Positions 19,001 to 26,927 of a stretch of 64,000 nt of DNA are shown piece by piece. The first letter of the stretch is position 1, and every line of letters starts with the position of its first letter. Below the pieces are notes generated by a model, which did no database searches, was not told the DNA's origin, and was given only the letters and a program-made list of their open reading frames with translations. Source of the DNA: Diaminobutyricimonas sp. LJ205 (lineage in GTDB: Bacteria > Actinomycetota > Actinomycetes > Actinomycetales > Microbacteriaceae); assembly GCF_009755725.1 (NCBI RefSeq), contig NZ_CP046619.1:1922001-1986000 (forward strand). Reading direction: 5' to 3'. Both the position numbers and the translations under genes were made by a program.

Positions 19001-19370
19001 CGGCCTGCCCGGCCGCGCCGCTGCCGTCGCCGCGCCAGCTCGCCAGCCAGGCCGGACCGCGCGTCGCCGCCGCCGTCAGCAGGGTGGTGCGCACCTGGGC
19101 GGTGACCCGCGCGACCGCGCGCTCGGCGGCGACCCGCTTGCCCCAGGCGAGCAATGCCTGAGCGGCCAGAGCACCTCCGGCAATCAGCAGCGGAGCGACC
19201 GGCAACTCCGCGGGCTGGATGACCACCGAGGCCACGAACCACGCCGCGCCGATCAGCACCGCCATGGTCGCCACGCCGGCGACGACCTCCATCGCCGCGA
19301 GTGCGGTGATGGAGCCCCGCGCGCCGCGGGCGATCCTCAGCAGGCGGGCGTCGACGGGTCCGCGGCTCAT
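16014..19370 (-). CDS. cydDC: CydDC fusion, cysteine/glutathione-type ABC exporter for bd oxidase assembly
   Basis: An 1118-residue fusion of the two half-transporters CydD and CydC, separate genes in E. coli but often fused in actinobacteria. Each half has a membrane domain followed by an ATPase. The first ATPase has TGASGAGKTTLLRVLAG (near residue 377) and signature GLSAGQRQRLALAR; the second has LGPSGVGKSTLV (near 930) and signature TLSGGERRRLALAR. The exporter moves reduced thiols across the membrane and is needed for heme insertion into cytochrome bd. Its start overlaps the cydB stop by 4 nt, so it is the last gene of cydA-cydB-cydDC. Its 3' end overlaps the GNAT gene. Confidence 0.93.
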   Translation of the reverse strand: MSRGPVDARLLRIARGARGSITALAAMEVVAGVATMAVLIGAAWFVASVVIQPAELPVAPLLIAGGALAAQALLAWGKRVAAERAVARVTAQVRTTLLTAAATRGPAWLASWRGDGSGAAGQAGFAALLGTGLQALRPWFTGYLPSVVSAAVVPAAVLLTLALVDLTSALTVLATLPLVPLFAALVGWATQKRANAQWESGQALAGHFLDVVRGLPTLRLFGRASRQSRSVAAITDRYRSATMRVLVVAFMSSTVLDLVATISVGVVAVSAGLRLAAGDLGLLPALLAILVAPEAYRPLRELGSQFHDSAQASAVADRIDEITGKQATPDVAARAARTLDTGVSAKNLVVRYPGRSRAALRIDQLTVFPGEFVAITGASGAGKTTLLRVLAGIETPTEGRVRAGAALYLPQQPRFPHARTVADALGTAGADALATVGLDGELPDGLATPLGEGGHGLSAGQRQRLALARLLHEASAKPQLLLLDEPTAHLDAASERRVLTRLDELVAAGCTVITVAHRPAVIAAADRSVQVTTPLPERGSLLPEASSAVDDEADALTGVRRRWARMPMPVRLAGAALLGAAAYLTGTTLTSAASWMIVRAAEQPPVLTLSIAVVIVRGSAVLKPLLRYFERLASHDLALGRLASMRARFVDALSTRLPGAVPPRRGDLLARLVGDVDERLDGTLRGGLPLAAAAIACLVALGIAGAVLPGAALPLAAGLALTLIVAPLLAVVLDAADERALSDRRTRLTEALVESTDALEDLLARGVHEVTAVPAERSAALARAETRAAWRGGVADAVARLGIAVAVVGVLIAGAAGFAAGGITDEVFGILALATLTLAEPALAAVPAALAIRRGKAAGARLDAVAGAPSAASEPDSRGSSALRWALDQRGLRFEGVSAGWGSSPAVREFDLQLNPGEQVALLGPSGVGKSTLVAVALRLLDPSGGRVTLDGVDILDIPGDDLRRTVTALGEYDHVFASTVRENLRFAGDEVTDDALLDALDRAGLSDWLDALPAGLDTWLDSGGMTLSGGERRRLALARALVRDARVLILDEPTESLDEPTAEALMADLLAEARASGRSVLLVTHRTEGLDLVDRVVHLDAAPALATQSSSFFQPPS

Positions 19371-20380
19371 GAAGCCACGCGCTCGCTCGCCACCCGCTTA
19401 CGGAGCACCCAGTACGAGAAGGCCTGGTACAGGAAGACGCCGGGCAGGATGAAGAGCGCGCCGATCGAGATGACCTCCAGCGCGTAGTCGCTGTTGGCGC
19501 CGTTGTAGATCGTGACCGACCAGGCGTCGTTCAGCGTCGATGGCAGCACAACAGGCAGGTTCACCGCGAGCGCAGCGATCACGGCAAGCGCCGTGCCGAT
19601 GCTGGCGAGTGTGAAGCCCACGCCCTCATGCACGGCGCGGGAGGCACCGGATGCGCCGAACATCAGCACCGCGATGACGATGAGCAGCATGCCGGCCACC
19701 ACCGCCCCACCGATCAGCGCCAGCACCGCAATCGCCGCGGCAGCGAATCCGAGGAACCCGGTGAACACGATCGACAGGCGGCGGGCACGTTCCCGCACCG
19801 GTCCGGTGGTGCGCAGCGCGACGAACGCGGCGCCCAGGGCGAGTGAGGTGCCGACCGCGGCGAGGGCGCCGATGATCGCGCCGGGGGTGGCCAGCGGGGC
19901 AAGGCTGCGGGAGAGCGCGCCGGCAGTTTCCTGCACCTCACCGTTCTCGCCGATCGGCAAGCCGGTGGCGATGATGCCGATCAGGGCGCCGAAGCCGGCC
20001 GCGACCACAAGTGCCGAGATCGCATGCACGATGTCCGAGTTGCGTCGCCACTTCGGGGCATCGTGCTTGTTGCGGAACTCGAGCGCAACGCCGCGGGCGG
20101 CGAGACCGGCGAGCATGAGCACTACCGGCAGGTAGGTGCCCGACAGCAGCGCGGCGTACCAGTCCGGGAATGCGGCGAAGGTCACACCGATCGCGGCGAC
20201 CAGCCAGACCTCATTGCCGTCCCAGAACGGGGCGATGGTGCGTGCGGCGGCGCCGCGCTCGTGCTCGTCACGGCCGAGCACGGGCGTGAGCATCCCGACA
20301 CCGAGGTCGAAGCCCTCGAGCACGAAGAACAGCACCCAGCAGGCGATGGTGAGGATGATCCAGAGGATTGCGAGATCCAT
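19367..20380 (-). CDS. cydB: Cytochrome bd ubiquinol oxidase subunit II
   Basis: A 337-residue membrane protein. It opens with a hydrophobic segment followed by FVLEGFDLGVGML, the CydB hallmark, then FWDGNEVWLVAAIGVTFAAFP and ARGVALEFRNKHD. It is the partner subunit of CydA in the high-affinity quinol oxidase that reduces oxygen to water without proton pumping. It lies 14 nt downstream of cydA and is overlapped by cydDC, a single transcription unit. Confidence 0.96.
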   Translation of the reverse strand: MDLAILWIILTIACWVLFFVLEGFDLGVGMLTPVLGRDEHERGAAARTIAPFWDGNEVWLVAAIGVTFAAFPDWYAALLSGTYLPVVLMLAGLAARGVALEFRNKHDAPKWRRNSDIVHAISALVVAAGFGALIGIIATGLPIGENGEVQETAGALSRSLAPLATPGAIIGALAAVGTSLALGAAFVALRTTGPVRERARRLSIVFTGFLGFAAAAIAVLALIGGAVVAGMLLIVIAVLMFGASGASRAVHEGVGFTLASIGTALAVIAALAVNLPVVLPSTLNDAWSVTIYNGANSDYALEVISIGALFILPGVFLYQAFSYWVLRKRVASERVAS

Positions 20381-20394
20381 GACAGGGCCTTCCG

Positions 20395-21858
20395 TCAGTA
20401 AGTGGGCGCGGCCTGGCGCGCATCGGTGGTCGTGGAGTCGGTGACATCCGGAGTCTTGTCGTCGCTGTCGCCGTCCTCATCAAGTGGGAGCGGATTGCGG
20501 CCGAGCTTGAGCACGAGCCGGGTCCAAATGACGGCGATGATCCCGTAGATGATCGTGAAGATGGCGATGGAGATGATCACCTCGGTCGCGGTCAACCCCG
20601 GCGAGACGCCGTCCTTGGTCTGGAACAGGCCGAACACGAGCCACGGCTGGCGGGCGTTCTCGCTGAAGATCCAGCCGAAACTGTTCGCCGCGAGCGGCAG
20701 GATCGGCACCACCGGGACGGTCATCAGCAGCAGGCGGTGGGTGAACTTGCTGCGGTCGAGTCCGCCGCCCTTGCGGGTGAACCAGAGGATGACCAGGGCG
20801 AGCAGCGCGGCGAGCATGCCGACGCCGATCATCAGCCGGAACGTCCAGTAGGCCATCGGGATGAGCGGCATGTAGTCGCCGGGGCCGTACAGCTCGGTGT
20901 ACTGCGCCTGCAGGTTGTTCAGACCCTGTACGGGCGCGTTCGGGTCGCCCATGGCGAGGATCGACAGCATGTACGGAATGTCGAGGGAGAAGAACGGTTC
21001 CTCGTCGACCGACCACGACAGCGCGAAGACCGAGAACGGTGCGCCGGCCTGGGTCTCGTAGAGCCCTTCGGCGGCGGCCATCTTCATCGGCTGCACCTGG
21101 GTGATGACCTTGCCGAGGATGTCGCCGGTGAGCGACACCGCGGCGGCGCCGGCCAGGGTGACCCAGGCTCCGGCGCGGGCGAGCTTCCGCCAGGCGCTGC
21201 GTTCCGCGGCATCCGTCACCGCGTTCTTGCCCCAGGCGCGCCAGGCGCCGATGGCGAGGATGAGCGCGCCGCCGGCCATCGCCGCGCCCGCCATGGTGTG
21301 TGGGAAGGCGGCCAGGTTCAGCGGGTTGGTCATCAGGTCGAAGAAGCTGGAGAGCTCCGCGCGATCGGTCTCCTCGTTCACGGTGTACGCGACGGGGCTC
21401 TGCATGAACGAGTTGGCGGCGAGGATGATGAACGCCGACAGGGCGGTGCCGATCGCCACGATCCAGATGGTGGCCAGGTGGGCGAGGGCGGGCAGCCGGT
21501 TCCAGCCGAAGTACCAGAGGCCGAGGAAGGTGGCCTCCAGGAAGAAGGCGAGCATGCCCTCCATGGCAAGAGTCGGGCCGAACACGTCGCCGTAGAAGCG
21601 GGCGAAGTCGCTCCAGGCCAAGCCGAACTGGAACTCCTGCACGAGACCGGTGACGACGCCGACAGCGAAGGTGACCATGAGCACCTTGCCGAGGAACAAG
21701 GTCAGCGCCCGGTACGGCTCGCGACCGGTGCGGTGCCAGACGGTCTGCATGACCGCGGTCATCGCGGCCAGGCTGATCGACAACGGCACGAAGAAGTAGT
21801 GGTAGATCGTCACAACGGCGAATTGCAGCCGTGACAGGTCAGTCACATCCAGTTCCAC
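20395..21858 (-). CDS. cydA: Cytochrome bd ubiquinol oxidase subunit I
   Basis: A 487-residue heme-bearing subunit. The N-terminal RLQFAVVTIYHYFFVPLSI holds the histidine ligand of the high-spin heme; FPHTMAG and the later TFRLMIGVGM match the heme b558 ligand regions; FLEATFLGLWYFGW is a conserved helix. The Q-loop is of the short type. It starts at GTG 21858 with GGAGGA just upstream. It is first gene of the cyd operon and divergent from the BlaI-like regulator, with a cluster of repeats in the 107-nt gap. This oxidase is usually induced at low oxygen or when the main respiratory chain is impaired. Confidence 0.96.
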   Translation of the reverse strand: MELDVTDLSRLQFAVVTIYHYFFVPLSISLAAMTAVMQTVWHRTGREPYRALTLFLGKVLMVTFAVGVVTGLVQEFQFGLAWSDFARFYGDVFGPTLAMEGMLAFFLEATFLGLWYFGWNRLPALAHLATIWIVAIGTALSAFIILAANSFMQSPVAYTVNEETDRAELSSFFDLMTNPLNLAAFPHTMAGAAMAGGALILAIGAWRAWGKNAVTDAAERSAWRKLARAGAWVTLAGAAAVSLTGDILGKVITQVQPMKMAAAEGLYETQAGAPFSVFALSWSVDEEPFFSLDIPYMLSILAMGDPNAPVQGLNNLQAQYTELYGPGDYMPLIPMAYWTFRLMIGVGMLAALLALVILWFTRKGGGLDRSKFTHRLLLMTVPVVPILPLAANSFGWIFSENARQPWLVFGLFQTKDGVSPGLTATEVIISIAIFTIIYGIIAVIWTRLVLKLGRNPLPLDEDGDSDDKTPDVTDSTTTDARQAAPTY

Positions 21859-21886
21859 GGGTCCTCCGGTCCACCTACGACGTTAC

Positions 21887-21940
21887 GTAGTAATTACTAC
21901 CACATGTAGTACTTATTCGTGTAGTACGTCATACGTAGTA
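21887..21940. promoter_or_regulatory. BlaI/MecI-type operator cluster between cydA and the repressor gene
   Basis: The gap holds five copies of GTAGTA or its complement TACTAC, starting at 21887, 21895, 21906, 21921 and 21935. They include a perfect 14-bp palindrome GTAGTAATTACTAC (21887-21900), an inverted pair TACTAC-5 nt-GTAGTA (21895-21911), and two TGTAGTAC copies 15 bp apart (21905 and 21920). BlaI/MecI repressors are known to bind TACA/TGTA dyads, so these are likely sites for the adjacent regulator. They would cover both divergent promoters. Confidence 0.72.
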
Positions 21941-21952
21941 CGGGGAATGTCG

Positions 21953-21958
21953 TAGAAT
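21953..21958 (+). promoter_or_regulatory. Candidate -10 box (TAGAAT) for a leaderless blaI-like transcript
   Basis: TAGAAT lies 7 nt before the ATG at 21966. A transcript starting at the usual distance would begin at or next to the start codon, giving a leaderless mRNA. No clear -35 is visible; operator repeats occupy that place. Confidence 0.45.
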
Positions 21959-21965
21959 ACGATTT

Positions 21966-22334
21966 ATGGGATTGGGTGAGCTCGAGAACGATGTCATGCG
22001 GCAGCTGTGGGCATCCGAGCTCCCGTTGACCGTGCGCGAGGTGCATGAGCGCCTCGCCGCCAACCGCCCGCTGGCCTATACGACCGTGATGACCGTGCTC
22101 GACCGGCTCGCCCGCAAGGGAGTCGTCAAGCAGGAACGCAGCGGCCGCGCCTACCTGTACTCCGCCGCGCACAGTCGCGAAGAGATGGCCGCGGAACTGA
22201 TGCTCGACGCTCTCGGCGATGTTGACGACCCGAGCGCACGGCTCGCCGCCCTGCAGTACTTCGTCGGTCGCGTGGGAACGCGCGAGGCCGAGGCGATCAA
22301 AGACGCCCTCGGCGGCGCTGCCCGCCCCCAGTGA
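21966..22334 (+). CDS. BlaI/MecI/CopY family transcriptional repressor
   Basis: A 122-residue winged-helix regulator. The N-terminal helix region GELENDVMRQLWAS and the recognition segment LAYTTVMTVLDRLARKG (near residues 36-52), followed by a wing with GRAYLYSA, are typical of BlaI/MecI. The C-terminal half is the dimerisation region that the partner protease cleaves in known systems. The next gene, an M56 metallopeptidase, overlaps by 4 nt. With no beta-lactamase near and cydA divergent, the likely targets are the cyd operon and its own operon. Confidence 0.9.
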   Translation: MGLGELENDVMRQLWASELPLTVREVHERLAANRPLAYTTVMTVLDRLARKGVVKQERSGRAYLYSAAHSREEMAAELMLDALGDVDDPSARLAALQYFVGRVGTREAEAIKDALGGAARPQ

Positions 22335-23230
22335 CCGGCTTCTGGCTCGCCGCGCTCGCCCTGCTGCTGGCAGGGCCGGTGACGGATGCCTTCGGTCGCG
22401 CCCGATGGACGGACCGAGCTCCGCGCGCCGCCGTTGTGCTGTGGCAGGCAATCGCGATCGCGGCCGTGCTCGCGGCGATCGGCAGCGTGCTTGCCCTTCC
22501 CGAGGAACTGCTGCGGCTGACCGCCAGTCAGGACGAACTGCAATTCGGGCCTGACCTCGTCGCGGCCGCCACGATCGCGGCGATCATGGCCGGCACCATC
22601 GTGCTGCGGCTCATCATCTCGCTCGGTCGGCTCGCGATCAGCACGCGGCGCCGTCGCCAGCGTCACCGTGACCTGGTCGACCTGATCTCCCAAGCGGACG
22701 CCACCCGTCAGGCCCTGGACCTGCGGATCCTCGATGGCGAGCACCCGATCGCGTACTGCGTGCCCGGCCGTGAGGCGCGGGTTGTCATCTCGACCGGCAC
22801 GACGGCGCTGCTGTCAACCGAACAGGTGGATGCCGTCGTCGCGCACGAACGGGCTCACCTGCGAAGCCGTCATGACCTGGTCATCGAGGCGTTCACCGCA
22901 TTGCACGCGGCGTTCCCGCGGTGGGTGCGTAGCCGCCTTGCCCTCGACTCGGTGCGGACGCTCCTGGAGATGCTCGCCGATGACAATGCTGCCCGGCTGC
23001 ACGGCCGCGGTGTTGTTGCGAGCGCGATCACCGCGATGACTGCAGCGGATGACACGGAAGCAACCGCCCGCATCCGTCGCCTCGAGGTGTCCACCCCGAC
23101 CGCTGTCACCCAGCCGCGACGCCGGCTGGCGGCCGCGATGTACGCCGGTGCGGCCGCGGTGCTGCTCATCCCGACGGTGTCGCTCGCGATGCCGTGGCTG
23201 ACGGACGCCTACGCCGCGCTGCCGCTGTAA
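22331..23230 (+). CDS. M56 family membrane metallopeptidase (BlaR1/Rv1845c-like)
   Basis: A 299-residue membrane protein with hydrophobic segments near residues 3-16, 32-55, 75-97 and 262-285. The cytosolic zinc-protease motif HERAH lies near residue 172, with a likely third ligand in EMLADDNAAR about 45 residues later. It starts at GTG 22331 and is coupled to the BlaI-like gene. Unlike staphylococcal BlaR1 it has no C-terminal penicillin-binding sensor domain. It therefore resembles the mycobacterial Rv1845c type, in which the signal is unknown. Expected job: cleave the BlaI-like repressor on a membrane or respiratory stress signal. Confidence 0.88.
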   Translation: MTGFWLAALALLLAGPVTDAFGRARWTDRAPRAAVVLWQAIAIAAVLAAIGSVLALPEELLRLTASQDELQFGPDLVAAATIAAIMAGTIVLRLIISLGRLAISTRRRRQRHRDLVDLISQADATRQALDLRILDGEHPIAYCVPGREARVVISTGTTALLSTEQVDAVVAHERAHLRSRHDLVIEAFTALHAAFPRWVRSRLALDSVRTLLEMLADDNAARLHGRGVVASAITAMTAADDTEATARIRRLEVSTPTAVTQPRRRLAAAMYAGAAAVLLIPTVSLAMPWLTDAYAALPL

Positions 23231-23298
23231 GTTCGCTCGCCCCCTGATGGACCCGCACTGTCCGGCAGTTCCTAGGTGGTGCTGCCGCGGTAAACCGT

Positions 23299-23724
23299 CT
23301 AGGACCCCGCGATAACGAACAGCAGGGGCCCGAGGATGATGAGGCCGACGAGCAGGAGCATGAACAGCGCCGGCACCAGAGCGAGTACAGCAAACGTGCA
23401 TGCGACCGCAGCAATGGGTGCCCGGCAGTTCGCACGCTTCGCCTTCTTCAACTCGAGGATGGAGAGGACGAGCATGAGAATCGCCACGACAAACCCGACG
23501 CTGGTTCTGATGTCCAACCACGAATCGACGAAGGTGAGCGTCACCTCTTCCTTGACGAAAGACGACGCTACGAGCACGAACCCGATGATCGCGATCACGG
23601 CCGCGATCCAGGCGAGCGGAGTGTTTCGAACCGGACGTGCCGCCGTTCCGTCAACTGCAGCGGTATCTGTCATCGGTGGCATCCGTTTCACTTGGCGGCG
23701 GTCGTAGTCATGATCCTTGCTCAC
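23299..23724 (-). CDS. Small hypothetical membrane protein
   Basis: A 141-residue protein I do not recognise. It starts at GTG 23724, overlapping the stop of the next gene upstream by 4 nt. Hydrophobic segments lie near residues 37-55, 74-91 and 102-138 (probably two helices), with a charged N-terminus and a basic KKAKRANCRAP loop. The layout is like other small actinobacterial DUF4190-type or cell-envelope proteins, but no diagnostic motif is visible. It is probably co-transcribed with the 172-residue membrane protein before it. Confidence 0.65.
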   Translation of the reverse strand: MSKDHDYDRRQVKRMPPMTDTAAVDGTAARPVRNTPLAWIAAVIAIIGFVLVASSFVKEEVTLTFVDSWLDIRTSVGFVVAILMLVLSILELKKAKRANCRAPIAAVACTFAVLALVPALFMLLLVGLIILGPLLFVIAGS

Positions 23725-24239
23725 ACCCTTTCATAGGTGCTGTCCTGAGCTTCGGCCGTCGCGCGTCGTTGAGCCACCGCAACCATCACGAGTAGCGCAA
23801 GGAGCGCCGCGGCGCTGACAGCGTAGAGCGGTGCACCCCACGGGCTGTGGGGAGCGCCGGTGGTGTGAAACGTGTCGGCAATTCCCATGCCCGCTGGGAA
23901 GGAGGCCGCCCAGAATGTGGGAGCAGCAAGCACGAGCAGCACCAGATCCGCCTGCACAACCTGCGGTAACCGCACGGAAAGGCGCAGTACCGCGGCGATG
24001 AGTATGCCAGCAGCCAGGACTCCCCCGATGATCGCCCAACCGATCACCAACGAAGTCCCGAGTGACTCGCTCGCGCGCGCCAACCCTTGCTCAATCTCGG
24101 AGAGGGTTGCTCCGGGAACTGCCGCGAGCGGGTTCCACACCAGGATCTGGAGCGAGCCGGCGATCGCGTATCCGACAGTCACCACGAATCCGATGGCGGC
24201 AGCCATGATGACAGCGCTGCGGTCTCGAATAGCGCTCAT
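23721..24239 (-). CDS. Hypothetical four-segment membrane protein
   Basis: A 172-residue protein starting at ATG 24239. Hydrophobic segments lie near residues 10-33, 66-85, 97-114 and 137-155. A soluble stretch with LSEIEQGLARASE sits between segments 1 and 2, and FHTTGAPHSPWG lies before segment 4. I do not recognise the family. It overlaps the next small membrane protein gene by 4 nt, so the two are probably made together and may interact. Confidence 0.65.
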   Translation of the reverse strand: MSAIRDRSAVIMAAAIGFVVTVGYAIAGSLQILVWNPLAAVPGATLSEIEQGLARASESLGTSLVIGWAIIGGVLAAGILIAAVLRLSVRLPQVVQADLVLLVLAAPTFWAASFPAGMGIADTFHTTGAPHSPWGAPLYAVSAAALLALLVMVAVAQRRATAEAQDSTYERV

Positions 24240-24334
24240 TCCGCGAGGGTATCGGTGGGCCGGCAGCGGAGCAATCAGACGCAACGCCGGGCGTGACGAC
24301 CTCGCTGCGCACCATCGGCGCACGGGCGTTCGAC

Positions 24335-25279
24335 CTACCGCGGCGTCTCGCGCGGATCGTGCGCCGCGACGGACGCGGCCTTCCGATGCGGGTGCCGGGC
24401 GGACGCGACGCTCAGCACGACGAGCCCCGCTGCCAGCACGATGAACCCGGCAACACCGCTGGCGCTGAGCTGCTCCTGCAGGACCAACAGCGCCAGCAGG
24501 CTCGCGGTGAGCGGCTCGGCCAGGGTGAGCGTCGACACGGTAGGCGCGGACAGCAACGCCAGCCCGCGCCCGAACAGCACATAGCCGAGCGTGGTCGTGA
24601 TCAGGCCCAGCCACAGCGCCATCGCGATTCCGGCGGGAGTGCCGAGCCAGGCGACATCCGTGAGCAGCAGGATCGGCAGGCTGGCCGCGGCTGCGGTGCC
24701 GAAGAGTGCGCCCATCGAGGCATCCGCCCTCCACCCGCGCACAAGCAGCGCCTTGGCCGCCAGCGTATACACCGCGTAGGACGCCCCCGCGCCAATCGAG
24801 CCGGCGAGCCCGACAGCGCTGATGCCGGATGCCCCGGCCTCCAGGATCCCGCCCAGCAGAGCCACGCCGAACGCCGAGATAACGGTCGCGATCAGCCACG
24901 GCGTGCCCGGGTAGCGCCGGGTCAGCGCCCAGTCGAGCGCCCCGGTGATCACCGGGGCGGAGCCGAGAGCGACCACGGTTCCGATTGCGACGCCGTTCTC
25001 GGCGGTGCCGAGGAAGAACGCCGGCTGATAGGTGACGATCCCGGCCGCGCCGATCGCGATGATTAGCCAGGTCGGCAGGCGGAACCGGCCACGATCGGCG
25101 AGCGAGTGCCGCGGCGTGCGCCGCGCAGCCGCCCAGGCGATCAGGGCTAGTGCCCCTCCCCCGATGACAATGCGGGCGGCGCCGAGCGAAACCGGCGAGA
25201 CGTCAGGGCCAAGCGCCTGCGCTGTGCCGGTCGTGCCGAAGCAGACCGCGGCCAGCAGTACGAACAGGACGCCCCTCAC
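24335..25279 (-). CDS. EamA family (DMT) metabolite transporter
   Basis: A 314-residue protein with about ten hydrophobic segments in two EamA repeats. The first opens with AAVCFGTTGTAQ and the second with GLAGSIGAGASYAVYTL. The second repeat ends with LALLSAPTVSTLTLAEPLTA, the usual EamA proline-glutamate block, and the C-terminal tail is His/Arg-rich. Family members export amino acids, amines or other metabolites. The substrate is unknown. It stands alone, with no clear partner. Confidence 0.87.
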   Translation of the reverse strand: MRGVLFVLLAAVCFGTTGTAQALGPDVSPVSLGAARIVIGGGALALIAWAAARRTPRHSLADRGRFRLPTWLIIAIGAAGIVTYQPAFFLGTAENGVAIGTVVALGSAPVITGALDWALTRRYPGTPWLIATVISAFGVALLGGILEAGASGISAVGLAGSIGAGASYAVYTLAAKALLVRGWRADASMGALFGTAAAASLPILLLTDVAWLGTPAGIAMALWLGLITTTLGYVLFGRGLALLSAPTVSTLTLAEPLTASLLALLVLQEQLSASGVAGFIVLAAGLVVLSVASARHPHRKAASVAAHDPRETPR

Positions 25280-25489
25280 GGCTCGATTCTGGCAGGTGCA
25301 CGGAGGCGTCTGCGCGAGCGCGCTGAAAGCGACCGACCACGGCAGCGTCGGTGGCTCTGACGACGTTAGGAACGCGAGCGCTTGACGAAGCCGTACAGAA
25401 CGACCGCACCGAGAGGCCGATCAGATCAGCCCACGCACGAGTCAGGCTCGAACGCCCCGCCGCGGAATCCTCGCTGGGTCCCCGTTCTC

Positions 25490-25879
25490 TCAGGCGGCGT
25501 CGGCCGCGGTGGTCCAGAGCCCGAGCACGTTGCCCTCGGTGTCGCGGAAGTAGCCAAAGTAACCCATACCGGGGATCGCGGTCTTCGGCTGAACGATGGC
25601 ACCGCCGAGTGATGTGATCCGCTCGAGTGTGGCAGAGATGTCGTCGACGTCGACAGTGATGATCGGATGCACGAGGTCGCCCGAGCGCTCGAACAAACCG
25701 CCGTTGATGGCGCCCGCCTGCAGCGGCACCTGCGTCGTCTCATCGACCGGGGTCGTCTGCACGTTCGTGTACCCCAGATCGGGCAACGCGTCGAGGCGCC
25801 AGTCGAACGCCGCGTTATAGAACTGTCGTGCCCGAGCCTCGTCATCCGCGGGGATCTCAAAATGCACAACTCCGGACAT
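25490..25879 (-). CDS. VOC (glyoxalase/bleomycin resistance) superfamily protein
   Basis: A 129-residue single-domain protein with paired beta-alpha-beta-beta-beta modules. The first runs from HFEIPADDEARARQFY, the second from IITVDVDDISATLERI to YFRDTEGNVLGLW, where the terminal glutamate/aspartate region matches the VOC metal-site pattern. This pattern is common in actinobacterial VOC proteins of unknown role. No operon partner is visible. The function cannot be narrowed to glyoxalase, dioxygenase or resistance protein. Confidence 0.85.
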   Translation of the reverse strand: MSGVVHFEIPADDEARARQFYNAAFDWRLDALPDLGYTNVQTTPVDETTQVPLQAGAINGGLFERSGDLVHPIITVDVDDISATLERITSLGGAIVQPKTAIPGMGYFGYFRDTEGNVLGLWTTAADAA

Positions 25880-26002
25880 GGCCCGCCTCCTCTTCGGCTG
25901 CGCGGCACCTCCGCGCCAGTCCGGAGTCTAGCCCTGCACCGCGGAGGGCCGGAAGAGTACAGTCGGGCGACGGCAGCGCTCGCGGGCACGACCGTTGGCG
26001 GC

Positions 26003-26926
26003 TCAGCGCAGGCGCTGACAGAACGCGCAGAAGTGCGAACCGCGGTTCATGAACTGCTCCCGACGGATGCTGCGGCCGCAACGCGGACAGGGCCTGCCGT
26101 GCTGTCCGTAGGCGTTCAGCGAATGCGCGAAGTAACCGGATGCCCCGTTGACGTTGACGTACTGCGCGTCGAAACTCGTCCCACCCTCGGCCAGCGCCTT
26201 GGTGAGCACCAGCCGGACCTCGGCCAGCAGGGTTTTCGCCCGCGGTCGGCTCAGGCTGCTCGCCGGCTGGTCGAAGTGGATGCGCGCCGCCCACAGCGCT
26301 TCGTCGGCGTAGATGTTGCCGATGCCGCTGATGAGGCTCTGGTCGAGCAGGACGCGTTTGATTCCCGAGTTGCGACGCTTCAACGCGGCCAGGAAGGCGG
26401 CGTCGTCGAACGCCGGGTCGAGCGGGTCGCGTGCGATGTGGGCCACCTGCGCCGGCACGGATGCGCCGGGGTCGCCGTATCCTCCGGGCGCGCCGTCCGG
26501 GGTGGGCAGCAGCGGGACGATCGACATCGAGCCGAAGATGCGCTGGTCGACGAAGTTGAGCCGGAGCTCTCCGTGGGAGGGGTGCTCGATGTCGAGCCGG
26601 ATACGGGTGAGCCGGTCGTCTGGCTGGGCGCGGTCGCGGAGGAGGACCTGGCCGGACATGCCCAGGTGGACGACTAATGCTTCGGGGGTGGGGGTTTCAG
26701 CAGGCTCGACCAACGGTTCAGAGGAAAGCGGCAGCCACAGGAACTTGCCCCGGCGGACGGCGGCCCGGATGCCACGACCCTCGAGGCGGTCGATGAAGTC
26801 CTCGGATGGGCCCGCGTGCCGGCGCAGGCTGCGCTCGTCGTAGACCGAAACAGCGTGGATGGTGGCATCCGTGACCGCCGGTTCCAGACCGGCGCGGACC
26901 ACCTCGACTTCGGGCAGTTCGGGCAC
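26003..26926 (-). CDS. mutM: Formamidopyrimidine-DNA glycosylase (Fpg/MutM)
   Basis: A 307-residue base-excision enzyme that removes 8-oxoguanine and formamidopyrimidines and nicks the backbone. It starts at GTG 26926, one base after the rnc stop, so the processed protein begins with the catalytic proline of PELPEVE. It also has the lysine in RRGKFLWLPL, the H2TH region, SGIGNIYADEALW and the C-terminal zinc finger CPRCGRSIRREQ...CAFCQ. Residues 71-78 (EPLVEPAE) come from a dispersed repeat inserted before VVHLGMSGQ, in a surface loop of the N-terminal beta-sandwich. All catalytic residues appear present. Confidence 0.96.
   Translation of the reverse strand: MPELPEVEVVRAGLEPAVTDATIHAVSVYDERSLRRHAGPSEDFIDRLEGRGIRAAVRRGKFLWLPLSSEPLVEPAETPTPEALVVHLGMSGQVLLRDRAQPDDRLTRIRLDIEHPSHGELRLNFVDQRIFGSMSIVPLLPTPDGAPGGYGDPGASVPAQVAHIARDPLDPAFDDAAFLAALKRRNSGIKRVLLDQSLISGIGNIYADEALWAARIHFDQPASSLSRPRAKTLLAEVRLVLTKALAEGGTSFDAQYVNVNGASGYFAHSLNAYGQHGRPCPRCGRSIRREQFMNRGSHFCAFCQRLR
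26693..26716. repeat. Dispersed repeat copy inside mutM
   Basis: GGTTTCAGCAGGCTCGACCA... at 26693-26716, a variant of the repeat at 6732 and 11851. It is in frame with mutM and encodes LVEPAET in a loop, so the repeat has been tolerated in a housekeeping protein. Confidence 0.65.
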
Positions 26927-26927
26927 G

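Noticed and set aside
22331-23230. A beta-lactam sensor (BlaR1) role for the M56 protein
   Set aside because: The C-terminal penicillin-binding domain is missing and no beta-lactamase gene is nearby.
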